DNA of 59,093 nucleotides from Phycisphaerae bacterium (GCA_029260075.1 JAJDDY010000042.1:1-59093); one strand, 5' to 3'. Positions 8,588-17,335 are shown, numbered from the stretch's first letter. A program made the numbers and translations. Notes: generated by a model from the letters alone, not told the origin.

Positions 8588-9709
8588 TTACCGCCGTGCG
8601 ATGTCGGGCACCTCTCGCTCTGAGACGCCGACGTAGTTGCTGAGTGGTCGGTAGATTCGGTTGTCGCGGGACTGTTCGATGTAATGGGCGCACCAACCGG
8701 TGATCCGGCTGCAGACGAACAGCGGCGTATACAGATCGAGCGGCAGGTCGAGCAGGTAGTACGTCAGTCCGCAGGGATAGTCGACGTTGGGATAGATCGG
8801 TCGTTCTTTGTTGACGATCGGGTCTTTGATGGCGTCGTAGATCGCGACCAAGTCCATTCGCCCCTTTTGCTCTGCGAGGTTGCGCATTTCGCGTTCGAGA
8901 ATGCGGGCACGGTGGTCACCGTTCTTGTAGACGCGATGGCCAAACCCCATCACGCGTTCCTTGCGCGCCAACGCTTCTTGGACCCATACGGCGGCTTCTT
9001 CTGATGACTTGAAGCGGGACAACAGCTCCATGGCGCGTTCATTGGCTCCGCCGTGTAGTGGTCCCTTCAAAGCGCCGATGGCGCCGGTGATCGACGACAC
9101 CATGTCGGACGTGGTCGAACCAATCACCCTCGCGGTGAATGTACTGGCGTTGAAGTCGTGTTCCGCGTAGAGCACGAGTGTAAGGTCCAACAGGCGAACG
9201 GACGTCGCGTCTGGTTCGATGCCGTGACAGAGGTGGAGAATTTGTGCGGCGTGTGATAGTCCGGACTTGGACGCGATCGGCTCTTTGCCATGGAGCAAAC
9301 GATATCGAACGCCCACGACGTCGGCGGTCACAGCGATTAGCCATGTGGCTTGGTCGCGTAATGTCTCGACGTCGCTGCCTTTGAAACTACTGAAATGACC
9401 GGCCATGGACACTCCGGTACGGAGCACGTCCATCATTGGCGCGTCTTTGGGGATCGACGCAATGGCTTGGACGACTTCCGGCGGCAGGCCTCGGAATTGA
9501 TCGATTTTGCTCTGGAACTTTGCTAACGCGGCTGCGTTCGGAAGATCGCCATAGAGCAGCAAGTGGGCGACTTCTTCAAACGATACCTTTTCAGCCAGTT
9601 CGCTGATGGGATAGCCTCGGTACAACAGCTTGCCCTGGTCAACGCAGCAGATGTCGGTGGATCCGGCGATCACGCCTTCCAAACCGGGTTTGAATGTGTC
9701 AGTGGTCAT
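8588..9709 (-). CDS. prpC: Citrate/2-methylcitrate synthase family protein
   Basis: A 373-residue type II citrate synthase fold. It condenses oxaloacetate with acetyl-CoA or propionyl-CoA. Catalytic residues are visible: His219 in PLHGGANE, His258 in GFGHRVYK and Asp310 in YPNVDY. The length matches short bacterial citrate/methylcitrate synthases. The upstream gene on the same strand encodes a 2-methylisocitrate lyase-type protein, so the methylcitrate cycle (propionate use) is favoured. However, the family cannot be split reliably by eye, and this could be the housekeeping citrate synthase. AAGGACG precedes the ATG. The gene converges on feoB across 54 bases. Confidence 0.88.
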   Translation of the reverse strand: MTTDTFKPGLEGVIAGSTDICCVDQGKLLYRGYPISELAEKVSFEEVAHLLLYGDLPNAAALAKFQSKIDQFRGLPPEVVQAIASIPKDAPMMDVLRTGVSMAGHFSSFKGSDVETLRDQATWLIAVTADVVGVRYRLLHGKEPIASKSGLSHAAQILHLCHGIEPDATSVRLLDLTLVLYAEHDFNASTFTARVIGSTTSDMVSSITGAIGALKGPLHGGANERAMELLSRFKSSEEAAVWVQEALARKERVMGFGHRVYKNGDHRARILEREMRNLAEQKGRMDLVAIYDAIKDPIVNKERPIYPNVDYPCGLTYYLLDLPLDLYTPLFVCSRITGWCAHYIEQSRDNRIYRPLSNYVGVSEREVPDIARR

Positions 9710-9856
9710 GGTGTCGTCCTTGTGTCTTTCTTGATCCGTCCCTCTGTCATTTCTCGTTCGTCCTCGTGTCGTTCTTTCGAGGTTGTCTCATGGCGTACTT
9801 GAGAAGCCTCCTTCCGAATCGTGTCCGTGGGGAAGCGATCCGGTTTCGTCGTCGAA

Positions 9857-9946
9857 GACCGCTCCCTCACGGTCGCGGCTCGGTTCGGTGTAGCGTCAGG
9901 TCCGTGCAGCGCCGTTCTTTGCGGCACCGGCTTCCACCCCGTGATC
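9857..9946. repeat. Intergenic repeats: one REP-like arm and a CACCGG-type palindrome remnant
   Basis: CGCTCCCTCACGGTCGCGG followed by CTCGG (9860-9883) is one arm of the REP-like element found at 14157, 17529, 19807 and 24323, here without its partner. GGCACCGGCTTCCACC at about 9923 resembles the palindrome at 26611-26629. Both lie between prpB and prpC. The rest of 9710-9987 shows nothing recognisable. Confidence 0.6.
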
Positions 9947-9987
9947 CCATTAGCAAATCGGGCTGAGAGCCCGTACCACCCTATTTT

Positions 9988-10866
9988 TCAACGAACTTTC
10001 GTAGTTTCCACCCCAGGGACCGTCATGTCGTATTCAAGCAAGTCGTAGAGTTCCTGTCGAGTCTGCATGTGTTCCACAAGTGATTTCTGCGTGCGCTCCT
10101 TCTTGAGTGTGCGCAGGGCGTCTGCTGTGGTCTTCATCACCAGACGTTGCAAGGTCACGGGGTAGATGACGATGTTGTACCCCATGTCGCCAAACTGATC
10201 GGCGGTCAGGTAGGGGGTCTTGCCGAACTCCGTCATGTTGGCGAGCAGTACGGTGTCGACGTCGCGGGCGAAGCGAGCGAATTCTTCCTCGTTTTCCAGC
10301 GCTTCGGGGAATATGCCATCGGCGCCTGCGTCTAGGTAGCAATGGGCGCGGCGGACAGCTTCGTCATACCCGTCGACGCCTCGGGCGTCGGTTCGGGCGA
10401 GCAGGAGAAAGTCGCTACTGGTCTTGGCTGCTGCGGCTGCTGCGATTTTTTCGCACATGTCGTCGGCGGAGATGAGTTGTTTACCCGCGAGGTGTCCACA
10501 GCGTTTGGGGAATTCTTGATCTTCGATATGGACGGCGCTGACGCCCGCACCTTCGAGTACGCGAATGGTTCGAGCGACGTTGTACGGCCCTTCGCCGAAT
10601 CCGGTGTCGGCGTCCATGAGCATGGGAAGAGTTGTGGCGGCGGCTACGTGGTTGGCGTGGTCGCGTGCTTCGGTAAGCGCCATGACGCCGACGTCTGGAG
10701 CGCCGCCGACGGAGTTCGCAAGTACGGCACCGGAAAGGTATAGCGCGTCGAATCCTTCCCGCTGAATCATGCGCGCGCTAAGGGCGTTGAACGCACCCGG
10801 CATCATCACGACGCCCCGGTCGATCAACCCCCGTAGCTGCTGCGATCGTTCTGCGGACAAGATCAT
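9988..10866 (-). CDS. prpB: 2-methylisocitrate lyase / isocitrate lyase-PEP mutase family protein
   Basis: A 292-residue TIM-barrel lyase. The signature KRCGH (121-125), with its catalytic Cys, and the metal-binding DADTGFG (85-91) are present, as is EDQ before the Cys loop. PrpB cleaves 2-methylisocitrate to pyruvate and succinate. Related enzymes (PEP mutase, oxaloacetase) share the fold, but KRCGH favours a lyase. It lies upstream of the citrate/methylcitrate synthase gene on the same strand, separated by 278 bases rich in repeats. No prpD or acnD is in the window. ATG at 10866. Confidence 0.88.
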   Translation of the reverse strand: MILSAERSQQLRGLIDRGVVMMPGAFNALSARMIQREGFDALYLSGAVLANSVGGAPDVGVMALTEARDHANHVAAATTLPMLMDADTGFGEGPYNVARTIRVLEGAGVSAVHIEDQEFPKRCGHLAGKQLISADDMCEKIAAAAAAKTSSDFLLLARTDARGVDGYDEAVRRAHCYLDAGADGIFPEALENEEEFARFARDVDTVLLANMTEFGKTPYLTADQFGDMGYNIVIYPVTLQRLVMKTTADALRTLKKERTQKSLVEHMQTRQELYDLLEYDMTVPGVETTKVR

Positions 10867-11205
10867 CGCATGACTCCAGTCATTGGCTTCCCCTAACCAA
10901 CGAGCTATGTATCGTCGTCGAATATTCGCGTTTCCGCAAGTGGCGTAGCCAAGTGCGACCCCTTAATGGACGGCGTACGCATGTTGAATGCTCGTCGACG
11001 GCGACGTACGATGGCTGGCAGTTTGTGTACCATTTTTCGCGAACAGTAGCGTTTCGGTTGGCGGCTCGTGCAAGAGTCGAGACGTTGTACCGAGATGTCT
11101 GGCTGCGCCGCGTGACGTGGGTCATGCGGTTGTTCTATTCATCAATCCGTCGGTACGACGCCGGTGTCGCGCTCGCCCTTTGCGAACTGTTTGCGGAAGG
11201 CCATT
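10867..11205. other. Divergent intergenic region between prpB and aroA
   Basis: This 339-base gap must hold start signals for both flanking genes, but no hexamer pair close to consensus was found on either strand. Short open frames here look random. No repeat family seen elsewhere in the window is present. Confidence 0.5.
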
Positions 11206-12504
11206 ATGCAGGTCTACAAGTGTCACCCACTCCACAAACCCATTGACGCGTGCGTGCAGCTTCCCGGTTCCAAGAGTTTGACGAATCGTGCGTTAATTGC
11301 TGCGGCCATGGCAGATGGTACCAGTCTACTGCAGGGACTTTTGCTTTCGGAAGATACGCGCCTGATGGTCGACGTCCTTGGGACGCTTGGCGTTACGATC
11401 ACGATTGATGAAGTCGAATGTATGGCTGAGGTCACCGGTTGTCGTGGCGAGTTGCCGGTGTCGGATGCGAATCTGTCTTGTGGCAACGCCGGCACGGTAA
11501 TGCGTTTTTGCACGGCGCTGGTCGCGACCGGCGTGGGTTGTTTCGAGCTGCACGGCGTGGCGCGCATGCATGAGCGACCGATCGGCGCGCTCGTTGACGT
11601 GCTCCGTGCGCTCGGCGCCGGTATTGAATACGCTGGTGTCGATGGCTATCCGCCGCTTGTGGTTCACGCGAACGGCCTGCACGGTGGACGGGTCGCGCTG
11701 TCATCTCCGCCGTCGAGTCAGTTCGTCAGTGCGTTGTTGTTGGCCGCACCGTACGCGTCGCGCGACGTGCTGGTTGAAGTCACCGGCGACGTGCCCAGCG
11801 TGCCCTACCTACGCATGACCACAGCCGTCATGGATGCTTTTTCAGTGCCGGTTGTCGAGCAGTATGAAGAGGGTGGCGCCCGGTTTATCGTGGCTGCGCC
11901 GCAGCGTTATTGTGGTACGACGTATCGTATCGATCCGGACGCGAGCAATGCGACGTACTTTCTGGCTGCACCGGGCATTGCGGGTGGGAGCGTGCGGGTG
12001 GACGGGCTTGGCACGTCGAGTGTGCAGGGCGACGTTTGTTTTGTGGATGTGCTGGAGCGGATGGGCTGTCGCGTGGAGCGCGCGGGCGACTCGCTCTGTG
12101 TGGCTGGACCGGCTGACGGCGAGCGACTGCGGGGTATCGACGTCGACCTGAACGATATGCCCGATACGGTGCAGACGCTCGCGGTCTTGGCGCTGTTCGC
12201 CGAAGGACCGACCATGATTCGCAACGTGGCCAACCTGCGCGTGAAGGAGACCGATCGTTTGGCTGCGCTGACGTGCGAGCTATCGAAACTGGGGGCGTCG
12301 GTGGAAGAGTTCGACGACGGTATTCGGATTAGTCCGCCCGCTGAAATCACGCCCGCCACAATTGAGACGTATGACGATCATCGCATGGCCATGAGTTTTG
12401 CACTGGTCGGATTGAAAGTGCCCGGCGTGGTGATCAACAACCCATCATGCTGCGGAAAAACCTTTCCTGATTTCTTCGAGCGTTTCGAGCGGCTGGGCGA
12501 TTGA
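11206..12504 (+). CDS. aroA: 3-phosphoshikimate 1-carboxyvinyltransferase (EPSP synthase)
   Basis: A 432-residue cytoplasmic enzyme of the shikimate pathway that joins shikimate-3-phosphate and phosphoenolpyruvate. Family signatures: LPGSKSLTNRA (19-29, with substrate-binding Lys23), a GNAGTVMRF-type glycine loop near residue 90, LNDMPDTVQTL, LRVKETDR and DDHRMAMSFAL towards the end. The ATG at 11206 is preferred to an earlier in-frame start at 11164, because GGAAGG lies five bases upstream and the family begins at this point. It stands alone on its strand. fliM follows 580 bases later. Confidence 0.96.
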   Translation: MQVYKCHPLHKPIDACVQLPGSKSLTNRALIAAAMADGTSLLQGLLLSEDTRLMVDVLGTLGVTITIDEVECMAEVTGCRGELPVSDANLSCGNAGTVMRFCTALVATGVGCFELHGVARMHERPIGALVDVLRALGAGIEYAGVDGYPPLVVHANGLHGGRVALSSPPSSQFVSALLLAAPYASRDVLVEVTGDVPSVPYLRMTTAVMDAFSVPVVEQYEEGGARFIVAAPQRYCGTTYRIDPDASNATYFLAAPGIAGGSVRVDGLGTSSVQGDVCFVDVLERMGCRVERAGDSLCVAGPADGERLRGIDVDLNDMPDTVQTLAVLALFAEGPTMIRNVANLRVKETDRLAALTCELSKLGASVEEFDDGIRISPPAEITPATIETYDDHRMAMSFALVGLKVPGVVINNPSCCGKTFPDFFERFERLGD

Positions 12505-12658
12505 ACGGCAGCGATCGGTCGGTGGAGATTGCCGGCACACTGCGCGTCGCCGCGTGCTCGCGCTGCGCTTGGGCATGGCACCCGACGGGCATTTGACGCG
12601 GGCATGGCACCCAGCGCGCGACGAGAACCCTACGCCGTCCGTTTGTGCAGTGCGCCTA

Positions 12659-12838
12659 GTGCAGGGTCATGCGTCCTTTTGTGGGTTTTGGGATCGGCTC
12701 GTCGGTTCGTGCGGCGTCAGGGCCGCTGGCGCCAGCCCGCGGACTGGTCCCACCGCTAGCGCCGTGGGCACTGGCCCGCGCGCCTGGTTTCGGTCGTGCG
12801 TGCTGCAACAACCCGAAGATTAAGGTGTGACACTGCAC
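12659..12838. repeat. Dispersed intergenic repeat, copy 2 (180 bp, inverted relative to copy 1)
   Basis: The termini are imperfect inverted repeats: GTGCAGGGTCA on the left against GTGCAGTGTCA read inwards from the right. The reverse complement aligns with 5759-5932. An internal inverted pair around CCAGCCCGCGGACTGGTCCC gives strong secondary structure. It sits in the aroA-fliM gap. The rest of that gap (12505-12658 and 12839-13085) has two GGGCATGGCACCC motifs at about 12570 and 12600 and no gene. Confidence 0.75.
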
Positions 12839-13085
12839 CAGTGTTTGTGACTCGCAGCACTGATATCTGTTGTTGCGGCGGCGCGACTCCGCCCGGTGTC
12901 TTCAAGAGAATCCGCCGCCCGCACCGATAAACAAGCGGCACGCGCCGATTTTGCGCGTTGCGGTTTGTCGAAAGAGCGGTGGATCGGACTTATTCGTCCG
13001 TGCCGTGCGCCGACACGGTGTCGGTGTCACGTCCCGCGCGTCGGTATGTTCAGACGCTCGGCGTGGGAGCGAAGTTGCGAGCGCT

Positions 13086-14084
13086 ATGGCTGACGTACTC
13101 GATCAAAGTGAAGTTGATGCCCTACTTTCCGCCGTGGAATCGGGCGGCGTCGAGACGGCTGAGAAGCTGTCGAGCCGTATCGTCACCACGAAAGAAGTCC
13201 ACACTTACGATTTCAAACGCCCCGAGCGCGTCAGTAAGGAACAGATGCGGGCGTTGGAAGGCATCCATGACTCGTTCGCGAGAAACTTCGGGGCGTCGCT
13301 TTCCGGGTTCCTGCGTACCATCGTCGAAGTTCGCGTGGCTACGGCTGAGCAGCTTACGTACAGCGAATTTATTCACTCTCTTCCGAACCCGACAAACTTC
13401 AACTTGCTCACCACTGAACCGCTTGAGGGGCAGATGTGCCTTGAGCTAAGCCCGCTCATTATCTATCCGATTATTGACCGACTGCTCGGTGGGTCCAACT
13501 CGGAACTGTTCATCCCGCAGCGACCGCTGACGATGATCGAGCAGCGTCTCGTGGGGCGGATCACGAGCCGTGCGTTGCAGAGTCTGACGGAATCATGGAC
13601 CGAGTTGGTCGAGGTCGTTTTTAAGATCACCGAGACGGAGAGTAACCCGCATCTTGTGCAGATCGTAGCCCCCAACGAGGTCGTCGTGGTGATCGGTTTT
13701 GAAATCAAGATGAGCGGGCGCGCCGGCACGATGAGCCTGTGTATCCCGTTCAACGTGATCGAACCGGTCATGGGCAAGCTGCTATCGCAGGGTTGGTTGG
13801 CGTATCAGCGACAGTCGTCGGTCGAGGACAAGTCGGAAGAGATCTCTCGCGGTCTCGGCGTCACGCACGTGGATGTCATCGCCTATCTCGCGGAAACCAC
13901 CGTCACGCTCGGTGAGTTGCTTACGCTGCAAGCCGGAGACATTCTGCAAACGACCAAGGAGGCGAACGACGAGTTGATTCTTCAGGTCGAAGGTCAAAAC
14001 AAGTTCGCTGGGGAACTTGGCAAACACAAGCGCAACCTGGCCATCAAGATCACGCGCATGGCTGAGGTGGAAGAGCCGTTGTAA
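13086..14084 (+). CDS. fliM: Flagellar motor switch protein FliM
   Basis: A 332-residue C-ring protein of the flagellar motor that binds phosphorylated CheY and transmits the switch. The N-terminal CheY-binding helix is seen (LDQSEVDALLSAV, residues 4-16), followed by the central CheC-like fold (about 45-235) and a C-terminal SpoA domain (about 255-325, VTLGELLTLQAGDIL). The start at 13086 is set by this N-terminal motif; the open frame extends 72 codons further upstream without family similarity. No other flagellar gene is present, so fliM is an isolated member here. It indicates a motile organism. Confidence 0.95.
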   Translation: MADVLDQSEVDALLSAVESGGVETAEKLSSRIVTTKEVHTYDFKRPERVSKEQMRALEGIHDSFARNFGASLSGFLRTIVEVRVATAEQLTYSEFIHSLPNPTNFNLLTTEPLEGQMCLELSPLIIYPIIDRLLGGSNSELFIPQRPLTMIEQRLVGRITSRALQSLTESWTELVEVVFKITETESNPHLVQIVAPNEVVVVIGFEIKMSGRAGTMSLCIPFNVIEPVMGKLLSQGWLAYQRQSSVEDKSEEISRGLGVTHVDVIAYLAETTVTLGELLTLQAGDILQTTKEANDELILQVEGQNKFAGELGKHKRNLAIKITRMAEVEEPL

Positions 14085-14123
14085 CGATCCGTCGAGCGAG
14101 GTTGGGATAATCAATTCGGCCGA

Positions 14124-14153
14124 GTGGGTGCGAGAGGGGATTCACGCGCCAGC
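14124..14153. repeat. Short dispersed palindrome, copy 1
   Basis: GTGGGTGCGAGAGGGGATTC followed by ACGCGCCAGC. Close copies are at 14296-14325 and 25737-25766. GGTGCG and CGCACC-like ends can pair. Confidence 0.6.
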
Positions 14154-14156
14154 CGC

Positions 14157-14275
14157 TGTAGTGCCCCGTCGAGCGATAAGGGAGTGGTTTCAAGCTGTCG
14201 CGAGCGGCTCTCAAACGTCCGCTTCCTTACGGGCGCGGCTCGGTAGACGCTTCATTCGAGGCGTGAAAAAACAAT
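14157..14275. repeat. REP-like palindromic element
   Basis: A left arm around CGAGCGATAAGGGAGTGG and a right arm CGCTTCCTTACGGGCGCGG fold into an imperfect hairpin. The element shares GGTTTCAAGCTGTC and CAAACGTCCGCTTCCTT with the copy at 17529-17608. Confidence 0.7.
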
Positions 14276-14295
14276 AGATTGGTCGACTCACCGAA

Positions 14296-14405
14296 GTGGG
14301 TGCGAGAAGGGATTCACGCACCAGCCGTGTACGCACCAGCCGTGTACGCACCAGCCGTGTACGCGCCAGCCGTGTACGCACCAGCCGTGTACGCGCCAGC
14401 CGGGG
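14296..14405. repeat. Tandem 15-bp minisatellite fused to a dispersed palindrome
   Basis: From 14316 to 14405 there are six head-to-tail 15-base units, ACGCACCAGCCGTGT or ACGCGCCAGCCGTGT. The array grows out of the right end of a GTGGGTGCGAGAAGG palindrome copy starting at 14296. It lies between the convergent fliM and PQQ-propeller genes, and no gene is seen in 14085-14449. A copy-number-variable site is likely by slippage. Confidence 0.85.
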
Positions 14406-14449
14406 ATTGACTCGCGAGCCGGCATGAACCAGTCGGGTTTCGGCCATCG

Positions 14450-15940
14450 TTAGTTCGTCGACCGCAGGTCATAGCAAAGCAATCGAGGCGGTGTGTTGTG
14501 GATGGTGTCACGTTGGTTTTGGGTGACGTAGAGCATGCCTCGGCTGAGCACCGGTGGTGTCCAGGTTTCCTTCGCGATAAAGAGTTCTGTCCGGCTGATC
14601 TGTCGGTAGCCCTTCCGGGAGAGATCGAGCCAGAGCAAATCGCCCGTTTCGGTGAGCGTGAGAAAGTCCCCGTCTGCATGGATCATCGCACCGGGCAATA
14701 GATAGAACGGTCGTTGGCTACTCTTGCCCTGCTGTGTGATGGTTTTTTGCCATTCGGGTTGCTCTCTCCATAGCTCCTTACCCGTTGACCATTCGAGGCA
14801 CACGAGGGCGGTTTGCGCTCGATTGGCGCCGTCGAACCCGTAAAGGAATCCGTTCTTGTAGATGGGCGTGGCGAAATGCGCTCCGAGATGTCTGTTGTGC
14901 CAGACCACGCTCGGTTGGCCGTTCGACGACCATCGAACCATCGCGCCGCCCGTGTGATATCCCGAGGTGACGAAGACGTCCGAGCCCACGACGACCGGGG
15001 TCGCGGCGTTCACCGAGGTGTAGGTCTTGCTTCTGAACGGAAAGCGGCCAACGATTGTTCCATTGACCGGATCGATCGACAGGAGCCCTCCCGTCGGCGG
15101 ATCGCTGTCGCCCCCGGCGAACACGAATAGGCGCCGCGCGCCGTTGATTGTGGCTGACATCGGCGATGCGCTGCTAGGCCCCCATTGATCACCGGCCTTC
15201 CAGACAGTGGTTCCGTTGCGCGTGTCGAACGCGACAACGCACGGACCGCCCGGTGCGCCGACGTTGACGATAAGGAGATGGCCTTCTATCAGCGGCGTCG
15301 ACACGAGCCCGAAGAAATCCTGCGGCACGGCGAATTCTTTCGATGTTTGTCGTTTCCAGACGACGTCCCCCGTTTTGAGGTCGAGGCAGTGCAGCATTCC
15401 GTCAGCGCCGTGCGTGAAGACTCTGCCTTGGTGGATGACCGGTGTGCTTCTGGGGCCGTTGCCGAATTGATAGCGGTCCGCGTAGGTGGTCGGGTACCAA
15501 AACGACCAGATACGGTTTCCCGTTTCGGGGTCGAGGCAGTCGACGACGTCCGCGTCGCCGATGCGATGGAAATAGATGAGCCGGTCACCAGCTATGGCGG
15601 GTGATGAGTAGCCGTTGCCGGTTTCCATTTCCCAAACCAGCTTCGGCCCGCTCGGCCCCCATTTTTTCAGGAGTTTCGTCTCGGCGTAGATGCCGTTGCG
15701 GCTTGGACCGAGAAACGACGCGTGCGTCACGGTCTTGGCAGAACCGGGCAGCGGGTTGGGTTTGTGGTGAAACCGCGCGGCGGCGAGCTTTGGAGCCGAC
15801 GCTCGTGGCGGCTTACTCGAGCTGCCTTCCGCTCGTGCGCTGTCGGTACCGACGGCGAAGGCAATCAACAGAATGCCAAGGCAAACGGCGCGGCGTACGA
15901 ACGGGTGGGCCGTTTCAGGTGGAATCATCACCGAAGGCAT
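14450..15940 (-). CDS. Secreted PQQ-like beta-propeller protein
   Basis: A 496-residue exported protein. The N-terminus has basic residues and a hydrophobic core (AVCLGILLIAFAVGTDSARA), so a signal peptide is likely. The mature part repeats the PQQ/BamB-like blade pattern, with segments such as LDPETGNRIWSF, LDLKTGDVVWKR, FDTRNGTTVWKA and WSTGKELWRE, giving about seven or eight blades. Many such proteins bind no PQQ, and their substrates are unknown. The ATG at 15940 has GGAGG immediately adjacent, which is too close for good initiation. The in-frame ATG at 15928, 12 bases from GGAGG, is a possible alternative. It converges on fliM across a repeat-rich gap. Confidence 0.85.
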   Translation of the reverse strand: MPSVMIPPETAHPFVRRAVCLGILLIAFAVGTDSARAEGSSSKPPRASAPKLAAARFHHKPNPLPGSAKTVTHASFLGPSRNGIYAETKLLKKWGPSGPKLVWEMETGNGYSSPAIAGDRLIYFHRIGDADVVDCLDPETGNRIWSFWYPTTYADRYQFGNGPRSTPVIHQGRVFTHGADGMLHCLDLKTGDVVWKRQTSKEFAVPQDFFGLVSTPLIEGHLLIVNVGAPGGPCVVAFDTRNGTTVWKAGDQWGPSSASPMSATINGARRLFVFAGGDSDPPTGGLLSIDPVNGTIVGRFPFRSKTYTSVNAATPVVVGSDVFVTSGYHTGGAMVRWSSNGQPSVVWHNRHLGAHFATPIYKNGFLYGFDGANRAQTALVCLEWSTGKELWREQPEWQKTITQQGKSSQRPFYLLPGAMIHADGDFLTLTETGDLLWLDLSRKGYRQISRTELFIAKETWTPPVLSRGMLYVTQNQRDTIHNTPPRLLCYDLRSTN

Positions 15941-16094
15941 CCTCCAAAGTTGGGCCCGAGCCGTACGCCCAGTACGCTAGCAAGCGGCGGAATATTCGCG
16001 ACCCGGCCGGTCGGGATTGATGGTAGTGCGTCTAGCCTCCGGTGCAACGACCAGCGCCCGTCATGTCTCGCCAGGGTGCATGGCACTTTCGGCG

Positions 16095-16233
16095 GGTGCC
16101 CCATTTTTCGCCGTAGGCGAAGGGTGGGGGACGGATAGTTCGCGAGAAAACCAGCAGTTCTCCACCCTTCGCGTCACCGGGCACTTGTGCTTCCGTGCGG
16201 TGCGTTACGCGGTGACGCGAAGAATGGGGCACC
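16095..16233. repeat. Multi-arm palindromic element
   Basis: The outer arms, GGTGCCCCATTTTTCGC (16095-16111) and GCGAAGAATGGGGCACC (16217-16233), pair with one mismatch. Inside, GCGAAGGGTGG (16118-16128) pairs with CCACCCTTCGC (16162-16172), and GCGTCACCG (16171-16179) pairs with CGGTGACGC (16210-16218). It lies in the 496-base gap between the propeller gene and the Rrf2 gene. No protein gene is seen in that gap. Confidence 0.75.
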
Positions 16234-16368
16234 AACATCTGTTCTCACGCCGCCGAATCCGTCTTGCGCCCGTCTCGCCGCCCGGTCTTTTTTGGACCGA
16301 TAATGTGGGCAGACGTCTTCCGTCAGGCTACGCCCGAAAAAAATTACGAATTCGGTGGTCCTGTCGGG

Positions 16369-16399
16369 TTGAACTAGCACCGATATAGTGATATATAAT
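16369..16399 (+). promoter_or_regulatory. Candidate promoter and operator of the Rrf2/SUF locus
   Basis: TTGAAC at 16369 and TATAAT at 16394-16399 are 19 bases apart, longer than ideal. Over the -10 lies the perfect inverted repeat ATATAGTGATATAT (16383-16396; 5-base arms, 4-base centre), positioned to let the Rrf2 regulator just downstream repress its own promoter. Autoregulation is an inference from what Rrf2 proteins do elsewhere. Confidence 0.4.
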
Positions 16400-16436
16400 C
16401 CGGCAGGCGGCTTGAAGAGATTGCGAGGTTTATGGC

Positions 16437-16967
16437 GTGCTGTCACTTACACGCAAAGCAGATTATGCCGTTGTGGCGCTGGCTGACTTGGCCCGCCGAG
16501 GCGATTCGATAGCGAGCGCTCGGGAGTTAGCCCAGTCCACCTTGGTTCCGCTTCCGGTTCTAACGAACGTGTTGCACCAACTGCTGCATTGTGGGTTGGT
16601 GGCTTCGGTGATGGGATCGAAGGGCGGGTATTCGTTGGCTCGGCCGGCGGATCAGATCAGTTTGGCTGAGATCATCGATGCCATCGAGGGTCCGTTTAAG
16701 CTGACCGCCTGTTGCGGTGAACCGGACCCTGGCGACGACGGTAACTGTGAAATGGAGGACGACTGCCGGATCAAGGAACCGGTTCGGCGGGTCCACGAAC
16801 GTCTTCATAGTTTTCTTGGTGAAGTCACTTTGGCCTATGTGGCGTCCGACACCGTCGTGTTAGGAACGGTGAAGCGGGCGCCGGGAACGAGCGTGGATGA
16901 TGCGGTGGACGCGATGCTCGGTGACGCGGGCGTGTCGGCGCCGGTCCATGATCCAGTGCAATCGTAA
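16437..16967 (+). CDS. Rrf2-family iron-sulfur-sensing regulator of the SUF locus
   Basis: A 176-residue regulator. The N-terminal winged helix (residues 1-80, with LTRKADYAVVALADLA and SKGGYSLARP) is typical of Rrf2 proteins such as IscR. A Cys cluster follows near residues 92-112 (TACCGEPD, then GNCEMEDDCRI) and fits the three-Cys site that binds a [2Fe-2S] cluster. It probably senses Fe-S demand and controls the genes downstream. It starts at GTG 16437 and its stop overlaps the AAAGGAG of the next gene, so it is coupled to the A-type carrier. The C-terminal extension of about 40 residues has no recognised function. Confidence 0.88.
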   Translation: MLSLTRKADYAVVALADLARRGDSIASARELAQSTLVPLPVLTNVLHQLLHCGLVASVMGSKGGYSLARPADQISLAEIIDAIEGPFKLTACCGEPDPGDDGNCEMEDDCRIKEPVRRVHERLHSFLGEVTLAYVASDTVVLGTVKRAPGTSVDDAVDAMLGDAGVSAPVHDPVQS

Positions 16968-16981
16968 AGGAGTAGTTGGCA

Positions 16982-17335
16982 ATGTCGGTTACACTATCTG
17001 AGTCGGCCTTGAAGGAAGTCAAGAACATCATGGTTCAGCAAGAGGAGTCGGCTAAGAAGAACGGCGAAGAGTCCAAGCCGCTCTATCTTCGCGTTGGCGT
17101 TAAGGGTGGTGGCTGCAGCGGGTTTAGCTATTCCCTCGATTTGACGGAGTCGAAGAGCGAGGGCGATGAATCTTGGCCCCAGGATGGCGTTGAGGTCATC
17201 TGTGACGGCAAGAGTCTGATCTACCTCGACGGAACGACTGTCGACTTCAAGGACGAAATGATGGGTCGCGGTTTTGTATTCACCAACCCCAACGCGACAA
17301 GCAGTTGCGGTTGTGGAAGCAGTTTCAGCGCCTAG
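16982..17335 (+). CDS. A-type iron-sulfur carrier protein (HesB/IscA/SufA)
   Basis: A 117-residue Fe-S carrier. The three cluster-binding cysteines are visible: one in GGGCSGF and two in SSCGCGSSF near the C-terminus. Such proteins take clusters from the SufBCD scaffold to client proteins. The ATG at 16982 follows AAAGGAG by nine bases and is better than the in-frame TTG at 16976. It follows the Rrf2 gene by 14 bases. A Lys/Glu-rich insertion before the first core strand makes it a little longer than many IscA proteins. Confidence 0.93.
   Translation: MSVTLSESALKEVKNIMVQQEESAKKNGEESKPLYLRVGVKGGGCSGFSYSLDLTESKSEGDESWPQDGVEVICDGKSLIYLDGTTVDFKDEMMGRGFVFTNPNATSSCGCGSSFSA

Noticed and set aside
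14316-14405. Regular repeats that could suggest a CRISPR array
   Set aside because: Units are contiguous 15-mers without spacers and there are no cas genes.
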